The notes below the pieces were generated by a model that saw nothing but the letters and a program-made list of their open reading frames with translations, was not told the DNA's origin and did not search any database. From Streptomyces lavendofoliae (GTDB lineage: Bacteria; Actinomycetota; Actinomycetes; Streptomycetales; Streptomycetaceae), in the NCBI RefSeq assembly GCF_014649735.1, contig NZ_BMTP01000002.1:551697-615696 (forward strand): a stretch of 64,000 nt of DNA, in the 5' to 3' direction. Positions within the stretch are counted from its first letter, which is position 1; the number at the start of each line of letters is the position of its first letter. Below are positions 54,513-63,115 of this stretch, piece after piece. A program made the position numbers and the translations under genes.

Positions 54513-55346
54513 TCACCCGCGTCGTCTCGACGTAGGCGTCAAGCGGGGGAGTTCCTCGTGCAGCAATCGGCCGACCAGGGCGCCGCCGAATGCCACGACT
54601 CCCACCCCGACCAGCCAGGACTCGATGACCAGGACGGTTCCGACGGGTCCGTAGGCGACCGTGCTGGACGCGATCAGCGGTGAGAAGACGAGGGCGGAGA
54701 AGACCCTCAGGCCGAGCAGCCCGGTCACCGTGGCCACGGCGCCCGGCAGCAGGGCACGCCAGCGGATCCGGCCGCCGAGCAGCAGGTGCTGGGACCACCA
54801 GAGGAACAGGACGGCGCTCACCGAGGCGACGGCCCCGCCTGCCAGCGGTTCCGGCCGTAGCGTGGTGGTGGCGGAGGCGAAGAGGTAGGCGGTGAGGACG
54901 CTGAGCCAGACGACGTGGCGCCACCTGGCCCACCAGCGGGCCGGCGGCAGGTCCCAGATCTTTTCGTAGCCGGTCTGCACCGCTGCCCCGAAGGCCAGGC
55001 CGAACAGGGCGAGGGCGGCGACACCGAACACGGTCGTGCTCCGCAACGCCTGGCCGGGCCGAGTGAACAACCTGTCGACCTGCGCTCTGGCGGCCGTCGA
55101 CACGCCGAGTCCCTCCCCCAGCCACTGCGCGAACCCCCGTCCGCGCTCGGGATCGGCGGACGAGACGATGATCAGCAAAGGCACCAGCGTGAGCAACCCC
55201 AGCGCCGCGAAGCCCAGCGAACGCGACCCCAGCTCCATGCGCACGCCCCGTCGCCATCCGCGCCCGACCGGCGAACGGCTGATGGCGCGGCGCGGCCGCT
55301 CGAACCGAAACGAACGGTCCGCGGCCTCGAAGGGGTTCTCAGGCAT
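54513..55346 (-). CDS. YihY/BrkB family membrane protein
   Basis: This 277-residue inner-membrane protein has about six helices (for example LGFAALGLLTLVPLLIIVSSA, FGVAALALFGLAFGAAVQTGYEKIW, and VVWLSVLTAYLFASATTTL). The GYEKIWDLPPARWWARWRHVVW segment is characteristic of YihY/BrkB proteins. The family was once annotated as ribonuclease BN in error; its cellular role is unsettled. It starts MPENPFEAADRSF. Confidence 0.85.
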   Translation of the reverse strand: MPENPFEAADRSFRFERPRRAISRSPVGRGWRRGVRMELGSRSLGFAALGLLTLVPLLIIVSSADPERGRGFAQWLGEGLGVSTAARAQVDRLFTRPGQALRSTTVFGVAALALFGLAFGAAVQTGYEKIWDLPPARWWARWRHVVWLSVLTAYLFASATTTLRPEPLAGGAVASVSAVLFLWWSQHLLLGGRIRWRALLPGAVATVTGLLGLRVFSALVFSPLIASSTVAYGPVGTVLVIESWLVGVGVVAFGGALVGRLLHEELPRLTPTSRRRG

Positions 55347-55785
55347 GTCTGTCGACTACCACGGTCGATGCCTCAGCGGGTGAGGGCGCGACACTGACGG
55401 CCAGGATTCGGCGTGCTCGAAGCGATCCACGTTGACATCAGTGCCGACGCGTCAGCCGGCTTTCGCGTCCCTGGACGACGTGCTCCTCCGGCCGGGCCAG
55501 GTCACGGTCCCGTGCGCCAGGCCGACGAGTGGCACCGCGCACTCCGGCCGCGCCCGGGTCGCCGCCGTGGCCGGGCTCTTCATGGCCGGGCTCTTCATCG
55601 GGCGGGCGCCGGTGAAGCACGGCACGGCGCGGCGCGGCACGGCGCGGACCTCAGGGTGGAGCAGATCGACGATGACGAGGAGTACGCCGACGGACGGCGG
55701 ACGGAGCACGCCCGTAACCGGCGGCATGGCACTCCGCGGCGCCCACGCCGAGACCTGGTGTGGCGACCGCGGACGACGCCCCGGT
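55347..55785. other. Gene-poor spacer with possible coding remnant
   Basis: No frame has convincing coding character across this 439-bp spacer. A plus-strand stretch near 55475 reads LDDVLLRPGQVTVP, reminiscent of IMP dehydrogenase N-termini, and another near 55655 is acidic; they are in different frames. They may be relics. Confidence 0.4.
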
Positions 55786-57093
55786 TCATCCCCGCGGACC
55801 GGTCCGTCCTGTCCATGACGGGGAAGAGGCATCGGTGAGGTCGGCACCCGTGTCGGCGTCCCTTCCGACCCTGTCGAGGCCGTGCCAGTCCAGGCACATG
55901 ACAGTCGCGTCGTCCTCCAGGTGCCCCTGGTTGGCGTCGACGACTGCCGCGACGAGAGAGCGGGCCGCCTCGCGGGGATGGAGCGCGCGGGTACGGACGA
56001 TCAGCTCCCGCAGATCGACGCTGCCGGCCTTGCGTTCCAGCATGCCGTCCGTCAGCATCACCAACCGGTCGCCCGGCCGCAGATCCAGCGCCTGCACCCG
56101 GTAGGTGTGGGGGACCTGGAAGCCGAACGGCAGATCGATCCGCGGGGTGATCTCTCGCACCTCGCCATCGCGTATCACCAACGGCCAGGGGTGCCCGGCG
56201 TTGATGAACTCCGTCCCGCCATCGACCAGGCTGATGCGCAGCAGTTGCCCGGTGACGTAGCTCCGGCTGTGTTCACGCATGGCCCGGTCGGCCTGGCGGG
56301 CCTGCTCGGCAAGGTCGGCGCCCGCTCGCCGGGCCCGGCGCAGGGCACCCACGACGAGGGTGGCCAGGAGCGCGGCGTCGACGTCGTGGCCCATGGCGTC
56401 GGTGACGGAGAGCTGGACCGCGTCCCGGTCGATCGTGTAGTCGAAGGTGTCACCCCCGACGTGGTCGGCCGGTTCCAGCGCCCCGGCGACCGCGAATTGC
56501 GCCGCCTCGCACGCCAGCGACGCCGGCAGCAGCCGATGCTGGATCTCCGCCGCCAGGCTCAGCGGACTGGTGCGGCGGCCCCACTGATAGACGTCGGTGA
56601 AGGACCGGTTCGCGATGACGATGTAGGCCAGGGCGTGCGCGCTTTCGCCGATCTCCCGCATCACCTCGGCGGTTGGTCCCGCGGGCAGGAACAATTCGAG
56701 CAGCCCCATGGCATCGCCGCGGTTGGTCACCGGGGCGACCACTCGCACCCGCCCGTTCTCCCCCACTTCCTCCACGCGCGGCTGCTGGGTGCGGATCACG
56801 TCGTCGTACAGGGTGCCCCGCAGCGTGATACGCCGGGCGGGCTCGTCGGTGTCGACGCTTCCCGCGGCCCCCAGCCGAACGACCGAACCACCGGTGAAGT
56901 CAGTGATCAGGAACGCCACCGACACGGCTCCGAGGTGCTCACTGAGCATCCGCGCGACCACGTCAAGAGACTCCACCGGTGCGGCGGTCTCCGCCGCCGC
57001 CAGCACCCCTGCCAGGCTCACCGCCCTGCCACCGGCAGCCCCCGCGGAAGGGCCCGTCGGGCTGCCGTCGCCGCCCGGCTCAACTCCACTCAC
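55786..57093 (-). CDS. GAF-PP2C (SpoIIE-type) serine phosphatase
   Basis: This 435-residue signalling phosphatase has a GAF-like sensor region (about 35-175; ESLDVVARMLSEHLGAVSVAF) and a SpoIIE/RsbU PP2C domain (about 185-415). Metal motifs include EPADHVGGDTFDYTIDRD, TDAMGHDVDAALLATLVVGAL, FINAGHPWPLVI, GDRLVMLTDGMLE and DDATVMCLDW. It dephosphorylates an anti-sigma antagonist in stress or development pathways. The GTG start (VSGVEPGGDG) has AGGGAG 5 bp before it. It is divergent from the PRC-barrel gene. Confidence 0.9.
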   Translation of the reverse strand: MSGVEPGGDGSPTGPSAGAAGGRAVSLAGVLAAAETAAPVESLDVVARMLSEHLGAVSVAFLITDFTGGSVVRLGAAGSVDTDEPARRITLRGTLYDDVIRTQQPRVEEVGENGRVRVVAPVTNRGDAMGLLELFLPAGPTAEVMREIGESAHALAYIVIANRSFTDVYQWGRRTSPLSLAAEIQHRLLPASLACEAAQFAVAGALEPADHVGGDTFDYTIDRDAVQLSVTDAMGHDVDAALLATLVVGALRRARRAGADLAEQARQADRAMREHSRSYVTGQLLRISLVDGGTEFINAGHPWPLVIRDGEVREITPRIDLPFGFQVPHTYRVQALDLRPGDRLVMLTDGMLERKAGSVDLRELIVRTRALHPREAARSLVAAVVDANQGHLEDDATVMCLDWHGLDRVGRDADTGADLTDASSPSWTGRTGPRG

Positions 57094-57417
57094 GCCGACT
57101 CCCTGAGGCAAGATGGTCACCGAGGCCCGACCAGAGGCTGAAAGGCCCGTTCCAGGTGGGGTGCCGACACCCCTATTCCACCACGGCCGCCGCAGTGCCT
57201 GCCGGAAGACCGTTCCATCAGGCGTCAGGCACTGGGCCTTTCGAGCCGGTCCGCGGGGACGGACCTCCCGCGCCGCTTCGACGAAGCCCCTGGTCGACGA
57301 GTACACGCGCGCGAGCCGGGACACTCGCCAGAACCCGGAGGTGTCATCAGGGCTGGTTCGGGCACCCTGGGGCAGTGCCCTCTTCGGGCGCACCGCCGTA
57401 CGAAGGGAAACCGACGA
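57094..57417. other. Divergent promoter spacer
   Basis: This 324-bp region lies between the phosphatase and PRC-barrel genes. A small hairpin GGGGTG-ccga-CACCCC is at 57158-57173. I could not identify a clear sigma-B or housekeeping promoter. Confidence 0.5.
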
Positions 57418-57774
57418 ATGATCCGGAGTGCGGATATCCGTGAATGGCGCGCCCACGACGTCATCGACTCGAGCGGCCACAAGATCGGCACGCTGGAGGC
57501 CGTCTACGTGAACACCAGCACCGACGAGCCCGCCATGGTCACCGTTCAGGTCGGACTGCCCACCCGCCGCCATTTGGTCTTCGTCCCCTTGAACGGCGCG
57601 GTCGTGGGGCCGGGCTACGTCAGGGTCGACCACGACCGGGCGCTGGTGAAGAAGTGCCCGGCGATCGGCACCGACGATGTGCTGCCGGCCGAGGACGAGG
57701 CGGCGGTGTTCGCGCACTACGGCCTGCCCTATCACCCCGGCGCGAACGGTGAGCGGCAACTCGCCCGCCGCTGA
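57418..57774 (+). CDS. PRC-barrel domain protein
   Basis: This 118-residue protein is mostly a single PRC-barrel: REWRAHDVIDSSGHKIGTLEAVYVN, then AMVTVQVGLPTRRHLVFVPLNGAVVGPGYVRV. The tail (DEAAVFAHYGLPYHPG) is acidic then basic. PRC-barrels mediate protein or RNA binding; in actinobacteria such small ones are often stress-induced. It is 30 bp ahead of a 56-residue membrane protein gene, so the two are probably co-transcribed. Confidence 0.87.
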   Translation: MIRSADIREWRAHDVIDSSGHKIGTLEAVYVNTSTDEPAMVTVQVGLPTRRHLVFVPLNGAVVGPGYVRVDHDRALVKKCPAIGTDDVLPAEDEAAVFAHYGLPYHPGANGERQLARR

Positions 57775-57804
57775 CCGACGCCACCGAACCGAAGGGGTTA
57801 CCTC

Positions 57805-57975
57805 ATGACGCTCTTCCTCCTCCTCGTCATCGCGGCAATCGTGCTGGGCATCATCGGCGTCGTCGCCGAAGGACTGTTCTACCTGCTCATCATCGGGATC
57901 GCGGTACTCGTCGCGGCCCTGGTGCACCTGGGGCTGCGCATTCGACACTCCGGTCGGCGCCGGCGCACGCGCTGA
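57805..57975 (+). CDS. Small hydrophobic membrane protein (56 residues)
   Basis: A short protein of two membrane helices (TLFLLLVIAAIVLGIIGVV and LFYLLIIGIAVLVAALVHL) ending in a strongly basic tail (RIRHSGRRRRTR). The ribosome site AAGGGG lies 8 bp before the ATG. It follows the PRC-barrel gene, as similar small hydrophobic proteins do in other streptomycetes, possibly as a membrane stress component. Function unknown. Confidence 0.8.
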   Translation: MTLFLLLVIAAIVLGIIGVVAEGLFYLLIIGIAVLVAALVHLGLRIRHSGRRRRTR

Positions 57976-58330
57976 GACGTCCTGAGGCTCCGACGTCGTT
58001 CTGCGCCACCCACTCGGCGAACGGGCGGCCAATGCGGACGGGTGGGGGGACGGTACTGGCGCTGACGCCGGTGAACCGCAGGAAGACGCGCATGGCGAGC
58101 CGGGCGGTGCGCTTGTCGCCGTCGATCGGCGCGTGCTTGCGGGCGACGGAGTGCAGCAGTGCGGCGGCCCTCTCGTGCGGCGTCGGACACGACTCGGCTC
58201 CGAACTCGTTCGTCCAGGGTCGCTCGATCGCCGACACCAGCAGGCTCATGTCTCGCACGCTGTGCCCGGCACCGCTGACGTGCCGGCGACGGCCAGGATC
58301 TCGTCGATCCGGAGAGTGCACGTCGTGGCG
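57976..58330 (-). pseudogene. Remnant of a Doc/Fic-type toxin gene
   Basis: The minus strand encodes pieces of a Doc-like protein in two frames. LRIDEILAVAGTSAVPG (around 58265-58315) ends in a stop after a shift. Then VRDMSLLVSAIERPWTNEFG and HERAAALLHSVARKHAPIDGDKRTARLAMRVFLRFTG run in another frame, the latter carrying the Fic motif H-x-x-x-D-G-D/N-K-R. The C-terminal part loses similarity. A frameshift near 58260 and a short N-terminus make it a broken gene. No antitoxin (phd-like) gene is adjacent. Confidence 0.7.
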
Positions 58331-58379
58331 GTCCTGACCGCGGCCCCCGGAGGCGGGGTCAGGACCTACAGATCTTGGA

Positions 58380-58590
58380 CATCGCTCGTCATCGCACCTG
58401 TTCGCAGGCTGGGCGAGTACTCGCCTTCGCGCTGGCCATCGGCGACAACGTCGGACACGATCTCGACGCCGCGGTCGGCATGGCGCCCGCTACATGCTGC
58501 GCGCCTTCGCCTGGTCCCACCCCGAGGCCGCCGCCAGCGCCGTCGTCACACGGCTCGACGATTGTGACGCCGGACTCGGCACAGCACGAC
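58380..58590 (+). pseudogene. Fragment of a PP2C/SpoIIE-type phosphatase
   Basis: The plus strand reads GDNVGHDLDAAVGM in one frame (about 58440-58482) and RYMLRAFAWSHPEAAASAVVTRLDD in the next (about 58490-58562), which together match the centre of a SpoIIE-type PP2C domain with a frameshift between. The two ends are missing. It is a decayed fragment next to the doc remnant. Downstream to about 58726 no coding sequence is recognisable. Confidence 0.65.
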
Positions 58591-58726
58591 CTTCACCTCG
58601 ACACTCCGCGCCGCCACGGCGGCCCGCACCGCCGCCCACGCGGCGTCGCCGTGCCCGCAGCCTTGAGCATGCCGATGACGGAACAGCCTCCTGGTCAGCA
58701 ACGAGGGCCCGGGAGGAGGATCTTCC

Positions 58727-59527
58727 TCACCGCGATCGCCCTGTCGGAACTCTCGTTCTGCGGGACCACGGGGAGAGGGAGAGGCGTTGGGTGTGGAGGA
58801 CGAGCAGTGCCAGGGCGCCGGTCGCTGCGGACCAGGTGAGGGAGAGCAGGCCGTGGGACCAGGGGATGTGTGGAGTGAGGGCTGAGCTCAGCGCCAGCTG
58901 GTTCACGCCGTACAGCGGAAGCGCGGACACGCCCGCCACGTCCATGAGCGTGTTGAAGACGGGATTCTGCAGGCCGGTGTCGACCAGGCTGAGCATGATG
59001 ATGAGGAAGAAGCCCTCCAGCTCGCCGCGGACCAGAGAGCCGAGCAGCAGACCGATGCCGCCGTAGGCGAGGCCGGCGCCCGCCAGGGCCAGCGCCAGGG
59101 GTGCTGTGTGGCGTACGGGCATGGAGATCCACAGCAGGATCGTGGTGTAGAGGGCCAGCAGGGCGGCGGTGAGGGCGACAGCAGCGAGTTTGGCCAGCAG
59201 TATCGGCAGCCGGGGGTAGCCGGCCAGCAGCAGACGGCGGTCCACCTCCCGCGACTGGAAGGTCTCGGTGAAGGCGACGAAGCCGGCGACCATGGTGATT
59301 GCGCCCAGCGCGCTGGCCACCTGGCCGGCCTGGCTGGCTGGGGCGGAGACGGGGGTGCTGATGGCGTCCAGCCGGATGCGCACCACCTGGTCCGAGGTGC
59401 ACAGGCGTGCCACGGCGATCCAGATGGGGATGAACGCGAGCGCGAGAACCAGGGCCAGTCGGTTGCGCAGGTGGCCCAGCAGAGTGCAGCGCAGCAGTTC
59501 GGTGAATGCCGTCCAGGCGAGCCTCAT
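58727..59527 (-). CDS. ABC-2 type exporter permease
   Basis: This 266-residue membrane protein has six hydrophobic segments: NRLALVLALAFIPIWIAVARL, VASALGAITMVAGFVAFTETF, LPILLAKLAAVALTAALLALYTTIL, APLALALAGAGLAYGGIGLLLGSLV, FLIIMLSLVDTGLQNP and LLSLTWSAATGALALLVL. It overlaps the ATPase gene (ATGA) and forms a two-gene exporter. The layout fits ABC-2 permeases that export lipids, antibiotics or peptides. Confidence 0.85.
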   Translation of the reverse strand: MRLAWTAFTELLRCTLLGHLRNRLALVLALAFIPIWIAVARLCTSDQVVRIRLDAISTPVSAPASQAGQVASALGAITMVAGFVAFTETFQSREVDRRLLLAGYPRLPILLAKLAAVALTAALLALYTTILLWISMPVRHTAPLALALAGAGLAYGGIGLLLGSLVRGELEGFFLIIMLSLVDTGLQNPVFNTLMDVAGVSALPLYGVNQLALSSALTPHIPWSHGLLSLTWSAATGALALLVLHTQRLSLSPWSRRTRVPTGRSR

Positions 59528-60168
59528 CGGTCGGGCTCCTCGAAGTGCAGACGGCCCTGGCGCAGGTGAGCGATCGCGTCGAAGTGGTGCAGGTCGTGCA
59601 GCAGGTGAGAGACCACGATGATCGACCGGCCCTGATCCCGCAGATCGGCGGCCAGGTTCCAGAACCGCTGATGGGTGTCCCAGTCGAAGCCCTGGTGGGG
59701 CTCGTCCAGGATCAGCAACTGAGGATCGTGCATGAGAGCGATCAGCAGATTCAGCTTCTGTCGCGTTCCGCCGCTGAGTTCGCCGGCCTGCTGTCGCCGG
59801 CAGCCCGTCAGCGCCAGCTGCTCCATCAGCTCGTCGGCGCGCTCCAGTGTCGGCAGCCGGTAGGCCATCTGGAACAACCGCAGATGCTGTCCTACGGTGA
59901 ACCCGTCGTTCAGCACCGCCCGTTGCGGGCAGTACCCCACCGTCCCGGTCCGTGTCACCGTTCCGCGGTCGGGTGCGAGGTGTCCCACGGCGATCTCCAG
60001 CAGAGTGCTCTTCCCCGACCCGTTCTCGCCGACGACTCCCACCAGCGTCCCGGCAGACACATCGAGATCCACATCGCGCAGGACCCGCCTGCCGCCGTAC
60101 CCCTTGCAGACCCCGCTGATCCGCAGCCGTGGCCGGTGCGATCGGTGGCGCGTCGTCACTGCTGGCAC
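59524..60168 (-). CDS. ABC exporter ATP-binding protein
   Basis: This 214-residue ATPase has Walker A GENGSGKSTL, signature LSGGTRQKLNL, Walker B LLILDEPHQGFDW and switch VSHLLHD. The GTG start at 60168 (VPAVTTRHRSHRPRLRIS) has GAGGGG upstream and sits just before the first beta strand. An ATG at 60288 would add 40 low-complexity residues and is less likely. It powers the permease encoded directly downstream. Confidence 0.87.
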   Translation of the reverse strand: MPAVTTRHRSHRPRLRISGVCKGYGGRRVLRDVDLDVSAGTLVGVVGENGSGKSTLLEIAVGHLAPDRGTVTRTGTVGYCPQRAVLNDGFTVGQHLRLFQMAYRLPTLERADELMEQLALTGCRRQQAGELSGGTRQKLNLLIALMHDPQLLILDEPHQGFDWDTHQRFWNLAADLRDQGRSIIVVSHLLHDLHHFDAIAHLRQGRLHFEEPDR

Positions 60169-60458
60169 ATGGGCCCCTCGAAGGATCGGACAGGTTGAGC
60201 GAGCCGCCCCGGAGGAAGAACCCCGCGCAGAGGCAAGACCGGGGCCGCGCAGGCCTATGTCGGACGTCCCCAAGCCCGCCCGGCTCATGACCGCTCAGCC
60301 GCGCCCTGCCCGGACGGGCCGGCCCTGGGACGGACCGATCTCCAGCAAGGTCGCTGCCCGGTGTCCAACGACTACGTACCGCCGGTGTAACGGCTCCATC
60401 CACTGTTCTCGACCCGCCAGTTGGGCGTGACGTACGCCCCGGACTGCCGTTGTAGGAG
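60169..60458. other. Divergent spacer
   Basis: This 290-bp region lies between the ABC exporter and the monooxygenase. Apart from the ribosome site at its right end I see no motif of note. Confidence 0.4.
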
Positions 60459-61691
60459 ATGATGCCCACGCCACCACAACGAGACCCCGGCGCGCCCACG
60501 ATCGTGATCGGAGCCGGCCCCCACGGCCTGGCGGCCGCCGCGCTGCTGAACCGCTCCGGAGAGCCGGCAGTGATCCTGGAACGATGCGACCGCGTGGGAG
60601 CGAGCTGGGCGCAGCGCTATGACCACCTGCGCCTGCACACCACTCCCAGCACGTCGAAACTCCCGGGTTTGTCGGTGCCGCGCCAGGCGGGCCGGTGGGT
60701 GAGCCGGGACGACTACGTGCGCTACCTGCAGGGTTACGTCGTCCATCATCGGCTCGACGTCCGGGTGGCCACCCCGGTGCAGCGCGTCGTGCGGGCCGAA
60801 CCAGGTTCCGGAGCACAGTGGCTGGTCCATACCCCCGACGGTCCGGTGCCCACTGGTGCGGTCGTGGTGGCCACCGGCCGCTGCCATACGCCGAACATCC
60901 CCGACTGGCCCGGGCGTTCGACCTTCACCGGCACGCTGCTGCACTCGGCCCACTACCGCTCTCCGGCCCCCTACCGCCGGCAGCACGTCCTGGTGGTCGG
61001 CGCCGGCAACAGCGGTACCGAGATCGCGAGCGCCCTGGCCGGAGCCGGAGCCGAACGGGTACGGATCGCGGTCCGTACGCCACCCAACATCCTGCCCCGC
61101 TCCAGCGCCCGTTGGCACGCGGCCGGCCGGCTGACGGAGGCCCTCCCGCTCGCGTGGCGCGACCGCACCTCCCTGCTCACGCAACGTCTCGCGGTGCCCG
61201 ACCTGACCTCTCGGGGACTGCCGCGACCCCGCACGGGCCTGTACACCCGCAACGCCCGCGAAGGGGTCAACCCGGTACTCGACCACGGCTTCGTGGACGC
61301 TGTCCGCTCCGGACAGGTCGAACCGGTCGCGGCCGTCCAGGCGTTCGACGGCCCCTACGTGATACTGGCCGACGGCACCCGACTGCGACCTGACACCGTC
61401 ATCGCCGCCACCGGGTACCGGCCCCACCTGCACGACCTGGTCGGATCCCTGGGCGTACTCGACGAGGCCGGGCAACCCCTCAGCGTAGGGGCGCAGACCC
61501 ATCCCGCGGCCCCGCGTCTCTACTTCGCCGGTTACACCAATCCCCTCACGGGTGTCCTTCGGCAGGCGGGCATCGAGGCGCGTGCCATCGCTCACGCGCT
61601 CTGCCGCGAGAAGGCACGGACATCCCGTTTCACCCCCCAGCTCGGCGAGCGCACGGCCGACGCACTTCGCAAAGGGCACGCTCCGAGCTGA
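60459..61691 (+). CDS. Flavin-containing monooxygenase-like NAD(P)/FAD oxidoreductase
   Basis: This 410-residue enzyme has two dinucleotide folds: FAD site IVIGAGPHGLAAAALL with ILERCDRVGASWAQRYDHLRL, and NADP site VLVVGAGNSGTEIASALA. It also has ATGYRPHLHDL and VVVATGRCHTPNIPDWPG. The pattern is that of FMO/Baeyer-Villiger-like and YUCCA-type single-component monooxygenases that oxygenate small nucleophiles or ketones. The ribosome site (AGGAG) abuts the first of two ATGs (60459/60462), so translation may begin at the second. Confidence 0.88.
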   Translation: MMPTPPQRDPGAPTIVIGAGPHGLAAAALLNRSGEPAVILERCDRVGASWAQRYDHLRLHTTPSTSKLPGLSVPRQAGRWVSRDDYVRYLQGYVVHHRLDVRVATPVQRVVRAEPGSGAQWLVHTPDGPVPTGAVVVATGRCHTPNIPDWPGRSTFTGTLLHSAHYRSPAPYRRQHVLVVGAGNSGTEIASALAGAGAERVRIAVRTPPNILPRSSARWHAAGRLTEALPLAWRDRTSLLTQRLAVPDLTSRGLPRPRTGLYTRNAREGVNPVLDHGFVDAVRSGQVEPVAAVQAFDGPYVILADGTRLRPDTVIAATGYRPHLHDLVGSLGVLDEAGQPLSVGAQTHPAAPRLYFAGYTNPLTGVLRQAGIEARAIAHALCREKARTSRFTPQLGERTADALRKGHAPS

Positions 61692-61836
61692 CGGAGCTTC
61701 GGGGGCCCGCACCTTCAACGGCTTGTTCTGGCAACGCGATTGGACTCCACGCGACGGCAGCGCGTACCAGGGGAGAGCACGTCGGCGGGAGACCTGCTCG
61801 GACCGCACGGTCCGTGACGGGCTGAGATACGGCCTC

Positions 61837-62757
61837 TCAGGTCAGCGGGGTGTTGGCCAGGACTCGGCGGAGGAGTCCCCAGGAGAGGTCGGACTCGGTG
61901 GCGAAGGAGCGGCGCTTCTTGGACTTCTCGTCGATGTAGTCGAAGGAGTCGCGGTTGTAGCTGTTGCCGTCGTGGTCGTGCTGGACGGCGGTCTGCTCCG
62001 GGTTGAGATAGACGTGGAAGCTGGCGCCGAATTCGGCGGTGGAGTTCATGTAGCCGGGGCCGGTTGTACCACCTCCGCCGTCGATCGGGCAGTACACCCG
62101 GTGCACCGCGTAGTTGTCCTTGGAGAGCCAGGCGCACTGGCCGGGGGTGAGGGTCAGCAGGCCGAGCTTGGGGGCGTCCCACTTGAGGTGTTCGTAGACC
62201 ATGATGTCGAGCTGGCCGGCGAGGCAGAAGACGATGCCGGTGGTGTGGCCGTGGGAATGGATGGGCGAGTAGTGCTGCGCCGGCCAGATCTCCAGGACCA
62301 CGGGCGAGCCGATGTCGCCCTTGCGGTGGTCGTCGTGGTGGAGGTGACCGTGTTCGTGGGCCAGGTCGTCGTACTCGCCACGGCCGGAGCAGGCGACGCG
62401 AATGTAGGGCGGATGGGTGTGGTCCTTCTTGTACTTCTCCACCAGGATCTGGCGCAGGAGCCCCACCTTGTCACCGGGTTCGGTGGCGGGGGCGAGGTGT
62501 TTGCGCATGGCTTCGACCTCCCAGGGGGACAGGCGCAGGTCCTCGGCCTTGCGCGCGAGGTCCATGACGGCCGGCGGGATCATCAGCTGCCGGGCGTACT
62601 CGTCGAAGGAGGTGGCCTGTCCGATCACCAGCGACGGTACGGCCTCGGCGCCCTTGAGGCGCAACTGCCGTTCTTCCTCCTTGGTGATGTGGAAGGGATA
62701 CCTCGCCCTGCCGTACTCCGGGCGGTCGGCGGCGGTCCTGGGGGCTGTCAGGCTCAT
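61837..62757 (-). CDS. Cysteine dioxygenase-like cupin
   Basis: This 306-residue protein has a cupin core like that of thiol dioxygenases: HYSPIHSHGHTTGIVFCLAG gives the H-x-H pair and NYAVHRVYCP the third histidine of a 3-His iron site. There is an extended N-terminal region of about 145 residues (ITKEEERQLRLKGAEAVPSLV...) and a His-rich loop HEHGHLHHDDHRKG in mid-protein, unusual for the family and possibly metal binding. The start is ATG MSLTAPRTAADRP. True cysteine dioxygenases are about 200 residues, so the substrate may differ. Confidence 0.8.
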   Translation of the reverse strand: MSLTAPRTAADRPEYGRARYPFHITKEEERQLRLKGAEAVPSLVIGQATSFDEYARQLMIPPAVMDLARKAEDLRLSPWEVEAMRKHLAPATEPGDKVGLLRQILVEKYKKDHTHPPYIRVACSGRGEYDDLAHEHGHLHHDDHRKGDIGSPVVLEIWPAQHYSPIHSHGHTTGIVFCLAGQLDIMVYEHLKWDAPKLGLLTLTPGQCAWLSKDNYAVHRVYCPIDGGGGTTGPGYMNSTAEFGASFHVYLNPEQTAVQHDHDGNSYNRDSFDYIDEKSKKRRSFATESDLSWGLLRRVLANTPLT

Positions 62758-63115
62758 GAGGTGACTCCTCCGTGTTCTCGGGCGACGCGGCGCTGGACGC
62801 GCCACGTCGGCTGGGGTGAATGGGCGGTTCTCCGCGGTCGGCGCAGCGGCGTGGGCGCACGTCGCAACGGACTGCGACCAGGTGGCCGACGGGGTCGGGA
62901 AGTTGACTCTCGCCGTGGATGAGCCGGTGCAGGCCCGGAGCTCTCGAGGGTGGGCGGTAGCAGCGGGTGAATTGCGACTGCCCGAAGCCGCTGCGTCGCT
63001 GACGCCGATACCGGGCGCCTTGCCACCGGTTGCGGATCGGCGGGGCGATGGTGCAGGTGCGCGCCAGGCGACGCCTGGTATCGGCCGGCGGCGAGGTTTG
63101 TCCCGTGCGACGTGA
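62758..63115. other. Spacer upstream of the cupin gene
   Basis: This 358-bp region should contain the cupin promoter. The open frames are Ala/Arg-rich with no domain; I see nothing to report as a gene. Confidence 0.5.

Noticed and set aside
54340..55257. Long frame opposite and overlapping the BrkB gene
   Set aside because: It is a shadow frame rich in Arg and Gly; the BrkB frame has clear membrane helices and family motifs.
55452..55847. 131-codon minus-strand frame between the BrkB and phosphatase genes
   Set aside because: It overlaps the phosphatase end, is Pro/Arg-rich and matches no family.
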